From CAZHYM01 sp964536785 (GTDB lineage: Bacteria; Patescibacteriota; Saccharimonadia; Saccharimonadales; Saccharimonadaceae), in assembly GCA_964536785.1 (NCBI GenBank), contig CAZHYM010000007.1, positions 1 through 18,679 of the forward strand: 18,679 nt of DNA, written 5' to 3'. A program made the translations under genes and the position numbers. Below are positions 14,120-18,679 of the stretch, one piece after another (the stretch's first letter is position 1; each line of letters opens with the position of its first letter). The notes under the pieces are model-generated. The model made no database searches, was not told where the DNA came from, and saw nothing but the letters and a program-made list of their open reading frames with translations.

Positions 14120-14448
14120 GCTAAAACTATCAGATCTTTGACTTCATCGGCAGTCATTTGACCCGAACAGATAATTTGATTCCATTCTCTAGGATTATTT
14201 ATTTTTGATGGTGAAATTGTCTCGTACTTAGTTCTAAGCAATTTAGCCAGATGTTTTTCACAGGCTAAATGTAATAAGACCGGCTTGGAATTATTTTTTA
14301 TGATTGCAAAAATTGATTCATCTGCTGATTTATTCGCTAAATCTTTCACGCGGTAAACCGTAAATCCATCTATTCGTTTTAGGTCAGCTTCGACGTTTTC
14401 AAAACTTCTTAAATACTTATCAATTTCTAATAAACTCAAATCTTTCAT
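14095..14448 (-). CDS. MmcQ/YjbR-family protein
   Basis: The 117-residue protein resembles the MmcQ/YjbR (DUF419) family of small alpha/beta proteins with a double-wing-like fold. The tail fits best: KPVLLHLACEKHLAKLL, a gap, then INNPREWNQIICSGQMTADEVKDLIVLAYSL (84-114), matching the family's conserved W, the acidic residue after it and the terminal SY.L helix. The family is widespread and its molecular function is not established; a DNA-binding role has been proposed from the fold. The start is the ATG at 14448 in a 4-nt ATGA overlap with the orn stop, so it is translationally coupled as the third gene of the argS-orn unit. The 3' end overlaps the converging membrane-protein gene by 25 bases. 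Confidence 0.65.
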   Translation of the reverse strand: MKDLSLLEIDKYLRSFENVEADLKRIDGFTVYRVKDLANKSADESIFAIIKNNSKPVLLHLACEKHLAKLLRTKYETISPSKINNPREWNQIICSGQMTADEVKDLIVLAYSLTSSN

Positions 14449-15011
14449 TTTTTAACCCTTATGTATTTACTTAAAAATTTAAGTTCTGCGATACTTCCCT
14501 CAATGTCTTCAAGCGCTCGATGGTTTTCTGGCTTCGGAAAAACTTTTCCATAACGAGCCTCAAAATAAACCTTTAGCGACGAGACGTCTAATGTCCGATA
14601 GTGCAGATAATCACTAACTTCTGGTAAATGATAGTCAATAAAGGCACGGTCAACTCTAATCGTATTTCCAGCCAAAACTATATCTTGATTTGGTTTATCA
14701 ATTTGCCAATTTTTATGAATAAAATCAGTTATTTTTTGAATAAATTCTTTTTTCGACAAGCCGTTTTCGTTCTGATCAGCCAAAGCTTGTTTTGTCTCAG
14801 GAAACTCCTCCCAGAATTTGTTCATTTTAAATTTATTCTCTAAAATGTTTGGCTCAGTTTTCAAGACTAACTCGATATGATCAATTTTTTTTAATTCCCA
14901 ATCAGTTACAATCGCCCCTAGCTCTAAGATGACGTTTTTGTCAGCCTCTAAACCAGTCATTTCCAAATCAATCCACAAGATTTTATCTTTATTGATTTCT
15001 TTTTTTGCCAT
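14445..15011 (-). CDS. orn: Oligoribonuclease
   Basis: DEDDh 3'-5' exoribonuclease that finishes RNA decay by cutting 2-5-nt RNAs (and pGpG where present) to mononucleotides in the cytoplasm. All five catalytic residues are present in 188 residues: Asp15 and Glu17 in ILWIDLEMTGL, Asp121 in AGNTIRVDRAFIDYHLP, and His164 and Asp169 in ENHRALEDI. YRTLDVSSLK (138-147) is also typical. The length equals that of E. coli Orn. The start forms a TAATG overlap with argS, with GGAG eight bases upstream. Because the NrnA-like protein in this window lacks its catalytic residues, Orn is probably the working nanoRNase here. Confidence 0.94.
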   Translation of the reverse strand: MAKKEINKDKILWIDLEMTGLEADKNVILELGAIVTDWELKKIDHIELVLKTEPNILENKFKMNKFWEEFPETKQALADQNENGLSKKEFIQKITDFIHKNWQIDKPNQDIVLAGNTIRVDRAFIDYHLPEVSDYLHYRTLDVSSLKVYFEARYGKVFPKPENHRALEDIEGSIAELKFLSKYIRVKK

Positions 15012-16672
15012 TACATTTTCTCCGGCGCGATGATTCCTAGAAGGCCTAAGCCATCAGCCAATATATCGCGATAATTATTTACTAAGAGTAGCCTAATGTC
15101 TTCGCGCTCGTTGCCGATAATCGGTGATTTTTCATAGAAACGATTAAACTCCTGAGCTAACTCATAGAGATAAGTGCAAATTACATGCGGTACCAAATCG
15201 CGGATAGCTTCACTTAAAGCGTTGTTATAGGCACCTAACTTTAGAGCGAGCTTGCGTTCATTTTCATCAAACTCAGATATTTGTTTATTTAACATAGCCA
15301 TTTCTGACTTACTAATGATTGAGCAGGCTCGAGCGTGAGCATATTGCAAGTAAGGTCCGCTGTTGCCGGCTAGGCTTACCGATTCTTTAGGGTCATAGAT
15401 AACATCGCCACCAATTCTGGGTTTTAGAAAAGCATACTTAACCGCTCCTAAGGCAATAACCTCGTTGTCAGTGCCATTCTGCACTTTATTTTCATTAATG
15501 GCATAATCGAGAACATCAACTGCTCGCAAAAAATTACCTTTGCGACTGCTCATTTTAACCCCACCGGCCAGTTTAACAATTCCATGAGTAATGTGTAACG
15601 TACTATCTGCAAGTTTAGGTGCAAACTGTCCTAACGCTTTTAGCACAACTTCCATATAATTTTTTTGTTCATCAGCCGTAATAATAATTGACTTATCAAA
15701 TTTGTAATCATCGTATTTGGAGTAAATCAAGCCGATGTCTTTAGTTTCGTAGGTAGGTAATCCTTCACGATTGATAAAAACGCGAGTGTGCAGGCCGAAT
15801 TTTTCTCCTCTAAAAATTACTGCTCCATCCGACTTTTCAAATACGCTTCCTATCCGCTTAGAGACTTCTTCTAGGCCTCGTTTAGCAGTGGCGCTTTCTG
15901 GATAGTATTTCTCAAAACCAGAGCCAATCCGCTCATAAAATTGGTCGAAGTACTCATAACTCCATTCTCGGCATTGCCAATAAATTTTAGCAAAATTAGA
16001 CTCATGATCATTTTGATTATGCAACTCATAAACTCGCTTATTCAATCCCGCTATTTCTGCTTTTGCATTTTCGTCAGTTTCGTAAGCTGAAGTTCCTTCG
16101 ACGTAGTGTTTAGCAATCCAGTCAACGCGTTCAGTTTTTTCGATTTCTTCTAATTTTTCCGGAAATTCACCCCCAAAATCTTTGATAATAGACCACATTG
16201 TCTTAGCCACATGCAAACCAACATCTCCACCGAAGTTTGCGCGATGAACTTTTCCGCCAGCTTTCTCAACTAAATTTGCGATTGCATCCCCTACCACACT
16301 AGTGTAAAAATGACCGGCGTGCAAAACTTTAAATGGGTTCGGGTCTGAGTATTCGACGACAACTACTTGATCTTCATAAGGGCGATCAGGATTGATTTTC
16401 CAAGCCTCCAAAAGCTCATTATCCTGAACAAATAAGTTAATAAAACCCGGACCAGCTACTTCTACTGACTTGAACTTGCCTGTCGAATTTAGAGCCTCTG
16501 TGATCTCAAGTGCAATCTCACGCGGGCTACGACTTAATTTACCGGCGAGTTGCATCGCTATGTTAGTCGCAAAATCACCAAACTCTGGCCTAGGTCGTTC
16601 TAGTTTTATCTCAATTTCTTGACCATACAGAGTTTTGACTAATTGACTTATTTCATCAACAATTTGTTTCAT
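15011..16672 (-). CDS. argS: Arginyl-tRNA synthetase
   Basis: Class I synthetase that charges tRNA-Arg. In 553 residues the order is the ArgRS-specific N-terminal domain (about 1-80, RPEFGDFATNIAMQLA), the Rossmann catalytic domain with the HIGH motif as HAGH (118-121) and the KMSKS loop as KMSSR (373-377). The helical anticodon-binding DALR domain follows (about 430-553; GPYLQYAHARACSI at its entrance, ending LGLLGI). First gene of a unit with orn and the YjbR-family gene. The extended -10 TGATATAAT ends nine bases before the ATG and there is no Shine-Dalgarno (the nearby TAGG is directly after the -10), so the leader should be about three bases. Divergent from the CPxC membrane-protein operon. 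Confidence 0.97.
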   Translation of the reverse strand: MKQIVDEISQLVKTLYGQEIEIKLERPRPEFGDFATNIAMQLAGKLSRSPREIALEITEALNSTGKFKSVEVAGPGFINLFVQDNELLEAWKINPDRPYEDQVVVVEYSDPNPFKVLHAGHFYTSVVGDAIANLVEKAGGKVHRANFGGDVGLHVAKTMWSIIKDFGGEFPEKLEEIEKTERVDWIAKHYVEGTSAYETDENAKAEIAGLNKRVYELHNQNDHESNFAKIYWQCREWSYEYFDQFYERIGSGFEKYYPESATAKRGLEEVSKRIGSVFEKSDGAVIFRGEKFGLHTRVFINREGLPTYETKDIGLIYSKYDDYKFDKSIIITADEQKNYMEVVLKALGQFAPKLADSTLHITHGIVKLAGGVKMSSRKGNFLRAVDVLDYAINENKVQNGTDNEVIALGAVKYAFLKPRIGGDVIYDPKESVSLAGNSGPYLQYAHARACSIISKSEMAMLNKQISEFDENERKLALKLGAYNNALSEAIRDLVPHVICTYLYELAQEFNRFYEKSPIIGNEREDIRLLLVNNYRDILADGLGLLGIIAPEKM

Positions 16673-16681
16673 ACTGGCCTA

Positions 16682-16690
16682 ATTATATCA
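16682..16690 (-). promoter_or_regulatory. Extended -10 promoter of argS-orn
   Basis: Minus strand TGA plus TATAAT (16690-16682), nine bases from the ATG at 16672. No clear -35. The predicted transcript begins about three bases before the start codon. Confidence 0.65.
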
Positions 16691-16735
16691 GAGATAGAAT
16701 TCTTGGCATGATAATACCAAATTGGCCTAACGAGA

Positions 16736-16744
16736 TGATATAAT
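16736..16744 (+). promoter_or_regulatory. Extended -10 promoter of the CPxC/dgkA operon
   Basis: TGA plus TATAAT (16736-16744), poor -35. The start near 16751 leaves a leader of about 21 nt with GGAG (16763-16766), five bases before ATG 16772. Confidence 0.6.
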
Positions 16745-16771
16745 GTATATACTAATAATTTTGGAGATTTG

Positions 16772-17239
16772 ATGGATCTTTTTATGACTAATTTTGCGGT
16801 TTGCCCGATATGCACAGTTACTGTCGGCGCAGGACTAGCTCTATCTCAGCAACTAGGTATTGATGATTCTGTAACTAGTATTTGGATTGGTGGCTTATTA
16901 GCTTCCATATCAATTTGGACAATTAATTGGCTGAAAACCAAGCAAAAAACATTCAAATATTATGAGATTGTAACGTGGTTAGCCTATTACATATTGACTT
17001 TCTTTGGCTTGCACTTGGCTGGATCGCTATGGGTGGAAGGAAACTCGCTTTTAGGGATAGATAAAATAATTCTTGGCTCTATTATTGGAACAGTAGTTTT
17101 CGTTAGTGCAAGTGAGGCTTATCAATACTTAAAGAAAAGGAACGATGAAAAAGCTCATTTTCCATTCGAAAAAATCGCCTTCCCAGTTGTTGGCTTACTT
17201 ATCAGCAGCTTAATACTTTATTTTATTACTAAGAATTAG
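16772..17239 (+). CDS. Small polytopic membrane protein with N-terminal CPxC motif
   Basis: The 155-residue protein has about four or five hydrophobic segments (roughly 13-30, 36-55, 66-85, 92-112, 135-152). A single cysteine pair, Cys11-Pro-Ile-Cys14, lies just before the first one (NFAVCPICTVTVGAGLALSQQLG). VWIGGL-like sequence (SIWIGGLLASISIWTINWL) follows. I recall similar CPxC membrane proteins in other CPR genomes but know no assigned function. CPxC is the shape of a thioredoxin-type redox centre or a metal site. The ATG at 16772 is preferred to the TTG one codon earlier, because GGAG lies five bases upstream. It leads a tightly spaced operon with a helical protein, a lipid kinase and a small membrane protein, pointing to an envelope role. 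Confidence 0.75.
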   Translation: MDLFMTNFAVCPICTVTVGAGLALSQQLGIDDSVTSIWIGGLLASISIWTINWLKTKQKTFKYYEIVTWLAYYILTFFGLHLAGSLWVEGNSLLGIDKIILGSIIGTVVFVSASEAYQYLKKRNDEKAHFPFEKIAFPVVGLLISSLILYFITKN

Positions 17240-17247
17240 GAGCAAAA

Positions 17248-17790
17248 ATGTTAAAAAATAAGCAAGAACTACTAAAAAAATTTGACGAGCTTAAAGATAA
17301 CAAATTAGACCTCTCGAGCGACGAAGATCTATCAATCGCTATCATGAATCTGATTAGCATTGAAGAACATTTCTTCTTCACTGGCGAGAAAACAGAAAAC
17401 CCAAAATACTTTGAGATGCTGGCCCACATTCGTGAAATGCGCAAAGATTTACTCGGAAAAATAATTAAACAGTACGAAGGCGAAGTTTGGTGCATCTCAA
17501 AGCATCTGCTAGCCTCATCGATGAGACTGATGGAAGTCGGGACAAAGCACTTGACCCGCAATGAAATGTCCCTGGCTGAAGACATGCTTGACAAAGCCTA
17601 TGACCTATACTCAATGTTCTGGGGCTTGAATCTCGGTACGATAAACCTCGATGGTGTTAAAAAAGTTGATGAAAATGTCATGGATAAAACCGAACAAATA
17701 GAAAAAGATTCTGATGAGCTAAAGAAATCATCGATGTTTTCTAAAACTAGAGACATCGTGAAAAACCTAATAAACTGTTGTATAGAATAA
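17248..17790 (+). CDS. Helical cytoplasmic protein, unknown function
   Basis: The 180-residue soluble protein is mostly predicted helix and highly charged. The most distinctive stretch is residues 31-99: IMNLISIEEHFFFTGEKTENPKYFEMLAHIREMRKDLLGKII, then VWCISKHLLASSMRLMEVGTKHL. Its Glu, His and Cys residues on successive helices could form a metal site, though this is only a pattern. The C-terminal third (KKVDENVMDKTEQIEKDSDELKKSS) looks like coiled coil and ends in a Cys-Cys pair. A tetratricopeptide-like LAEDMLDKAYDLYSMFW segment lies at about 111-127. I recall this combination beside CPxC membrane proteins in CPR genomes. AGGAG sits five bases before the ATG, nine bases after the preceding stop, so it is cotranscribed. 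Possibly the cytoplasmic partner of the membrane protein. Confidence 0.75.
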   Translation: MLKNKQELLKKFDELKDNKLDLSSDEDLSIAIMNLISIEEHFFFTGEKTENPKYFEMLAHIREMRKDLLGKIIKQYEGEVWCISKHLLASSMRLMEVGTKHLTRNEMSLAEDMLDKAYDLYSMFWGLNLGTINLDGVKKVDENVMDKTEQIEKDSDELKKSSMFSKTRDIVKNLINCCIE

Positions 17791-17791
17791 T

Positions 17792-18154
17792 ATGCTTAAC
17801 CAAATAATCGGCAGTTTCAAATATGCATTTCACGGCCTCGCCATACTGATTAAAGAAGAACATAACTATGTTTTTCATCTTGTAGCTGCCGTATTGGCAA
17901 CTATTCTTGGCTTTATCTACAAGATTTCTTCAATCGAGTGGTGTCTGGTAATATTTGCGATAAGCTTTGTTATGGTTACAGAAACATTAAACACTTCGAT
18001 CGAAAATATTATGGATTTTGTTAGCCCGGACCGAAACTCTAGCGTAAAAAGGATTAAAGACTTATCGGCTGCGGCTGTTTTTATGTCTGCCCTATCGGCG
18101 CTAACAGTTGGACTTATCATTTTTATCCCTAAAATGCTAAACATATGGGTATAA
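17792..18154 (+). CDS. dgkA: Diacylglycerol/undecaprenol kinase
   Basis: Small integral-membrane lipid kinase of the DgkA family. In Gram-positive bacteria the family phosphorylates undecaprenol to recycle the peptidoglycan carrier; in E. coli it phosphorylates diacylglycerol. The 120 residues have the expected amphipathic N-terminal helix (SFKYAFHGLAILIKEEHN, conserved Glu near 23) and three membrane helices (about 28-44, 48-64, 94-113). The catalytic ETLNTSIENIMD is at 64-75, with Glu64 and Glu71, and KDLSAAAVFMSA at 89-100. It starts one base after the preceding stop, so it is strongly coupled. A monoderm envelope suggests the undecaprenol role; sequence alone does not decide substrate. 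Confidence 0.93.
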   Translation: MLNQIIGSFKYAFHGLAILIKEEHNYVFHLVAAVLATILGFIYKISSIEWCLVIFAISFVMVTETLNTSIENIMDFVSPDRNSSVKRIKDLSAAAVFMSALSALTVGLIIFIPKMLNIWV

Positions 18155-18342
18155 GTTATTTATTTGATACATTAAGAAAAATATTTTATCTCGCTCTGAT
18201 TGTATTTTTAATTGCTTATAGTGCATTAGATGGCAATTCAGACACCTCAGTAGTTAAAATCCTAATCGGATTGGCCGTATTTGTTGCAGCCTACTTTATT
18301 ACAGACTACTTAGAAACAAAAAAGATACAATCAGAAGAATAA
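18145..18342 (+). CDS. Small two-helix membrane protein
   Basis: The 65-residue protein has two hydrophobic segments (about 12-27, YLALIVFLIAYSALDG, and 36-54, VVKILIGLAVFVAAYFITDY) joined by a short polar loop (GNSDTS), and a charged C-terminus (LETKKIQSEE). It starts inside dgkA, overlapping its stop by ten bases, which favours reinitiation. Fourth gene of the CPxC operon. I recognise no family. It could be an accessory to the kinase or an independent small membrane protein. Confidence 0.65.
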   Translation: MGISYLFDTLRKIFYLALIVFLIAYSALDGNSDTSVVKILIGLAVFVAAYFITDYLETKKIQSEE

Positions 18343-18372
18343 CGGCACCAGATATCTCTTACCAATACATTA

Positions 18373-18401
18373 TTGAATTAACTATATAAAATGATTATGC
18401 T
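18373..18401 (+). promoter_or_regulatory. Promoter of the 56-aa membrane peptide
   Basis: TTGAAT (18373-18378), 17-bp spacer, TATGCT (18396-18401), then six bases to the ATG at 18408. A TATAAA at 18385 is an alternative -10. Geometry matches the leaderless promoters elsewhere in the window. Confidence 0.5.
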
Positions 18402-18407
18402 AAATAT

Positions 18408-18578
18408 ATGAAAATAATTAAAATTCTAGGTTTAATCTTAGCAATAGCTTTTGGCATCTTTGTTGTAATTTTCGGTGAATTTGACGACAGCCCAGGCGCA
18501 TCTGGTCTTGGTCTTATCATTGCCGGCGCTGGGATTTATGGGTTAATCAGACTCAAGAAACGATCGCACTCAAAATAG
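18408..18578 (+). CDS. 56-aa two-segment membrane peptide
   Basis: This short gene encodes 56 residues: MKIIKILG, a hydrophobic stretch (about 6-22, ILGLILAIAFGIFVVIF), an acidic loop (GEFDDSPGA), and a second, glycine-rich segment (33-47, GLGLIIAGAGIYGLI). A basic end (RLKKRSHSK) follows. The layout resembles the 65-residue protein upstream, so both may belong to a class of tiny membrane proteins. It has its own promoter with a six-base gap from the -10 to ATG and no Shine-Dalgarno. The coding call rests on open frame, membrane pattern and promoter geometry. Confidence 0.6.
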   Translation: MKIIKILGLILAIAFGIFVVIFGEFDDSPGASGLGLIIAGAGIYGLIRLKKRSHSK

Positions 18579-18638
18579 AATTCAGCTGTTCTACCTCAAT
18601 AATCATCGACTTTCTTTTCACTTTCCCCCATTTACCTA

Positions 18639-18667
18639 TTGACTTTTTAAAATGCTTATGCTATTAT
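18639..18667 (+). promoter_or_regulatory. Strong promoter reading out of the right edge
   Basis: TTGACT (18639-18644), 17-bp spacer ending in TGC, TATTAT (18662-18667), an extended -10 with a near-consensus -35. The transcript would start about 18674; the served gene lies beyond the window. Bases 18579-18638 hold nothing I can identify. Confidence 0.7.
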
Positions 18668-18679
18668 AGTGTTACGCTA

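Noticed and set aside
16769..16771. TTG start of the CPxC membrane protein
   Set aside because: The ATG one codon later has the better spacing (five bases) from GGAG.
17229..17594. 121-codon Ser-rich open frame on the minus strand
   Set aside because: Antisense shadow of the helical protein gene, which has a proper ribosome-binding site and operon spacing.
1..18679. tRNA, rRNA, riboswitch, insertion sequence or prophage
   Set aside because: I saw no cloverleaf, conserved rRNA segment, transposase, integrase or terminal inverted repeats. This was reading by eye, not a covariance search.

Overview
The window is AT-rich, gene-dense bacterial chromosome that mostly carries housekeeping genes. 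TGA is used as a stop (dnaG, orn), which argues against the code-25 Gracilibacteria/SR1 lineages. Several traits together suggest a Candidate Phyla Radiation (Patescibacteria) genome, most likely Saccharibacteria (TM7): a DnaG primase without zinc ligands, a DUF5663-like protein, a decayed DHH protein beside truB, a CPxC small membrane protein, and many apparently leaderless first genes. The lineage call is inference from protein character; no database search was run.

Layout, left to right. 1-210 holds a minus-strand promoter for something off the left edge and a plus-strand promoter for a 91-aa protein of unknown function (211-486). On the minus strand, 542-4727, lie a DHH/NrnA-like pseudoenzyme with a long disordered tail, truB (no PUA domain), a secreted repeat protein with its own consensus promoter, an aldose-1-epimerase-like enzyme and rpsO. 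The DHH-truB-...-rpsO order echoes the common rbfA-nrnA-truB-ribF-rpsO cluster. The plus-strand rpsT, with a histone-H1-like tail, sits at 4897-5250. Next, on the minus strand, come a membrane-anchored protein, mutM and holA as one coupled unit, preceded by polA in its own unit. A divergent DUF5663-like gene (10384-10689) faces polA and converges on rpoD.

dnaG-rpoD form a 4-nt-overlap pair on the minus strand. A divergent single-pass membrane protein (13547-14119) overlaps tail-to-tail with a coupled argS-orn-YjbR unit. Divergent from argS is a plus-strand operon of a CPxC membrane protein, a helical protein, diacylglycerol/undecaprenol kinase and a small membrane protein. A further 56-aa membrane peptide and an outgoing promoter end the window.

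Functionally the region covers replication (polA, dnaG, holA), the primary sigma factor, DNA repair (mutM), translation (rpsO, rpsT, truB, argS) and RNA turnover (orn). Two things stand out. Eight first genes have a -10 hexamer 6-9 nt before the start codon and no convincing Shine-Dalgarno, implying leaderless mRNAs. Two core proteins (DnaG zinc domain, DHH protein) keep their fold signatures but have lost their metal-binding or catalytic residues. I saw no mobile element, CRISPR array, tRNA or rRNA. The longest gene-free stretch is the 210 bases at the left edge.
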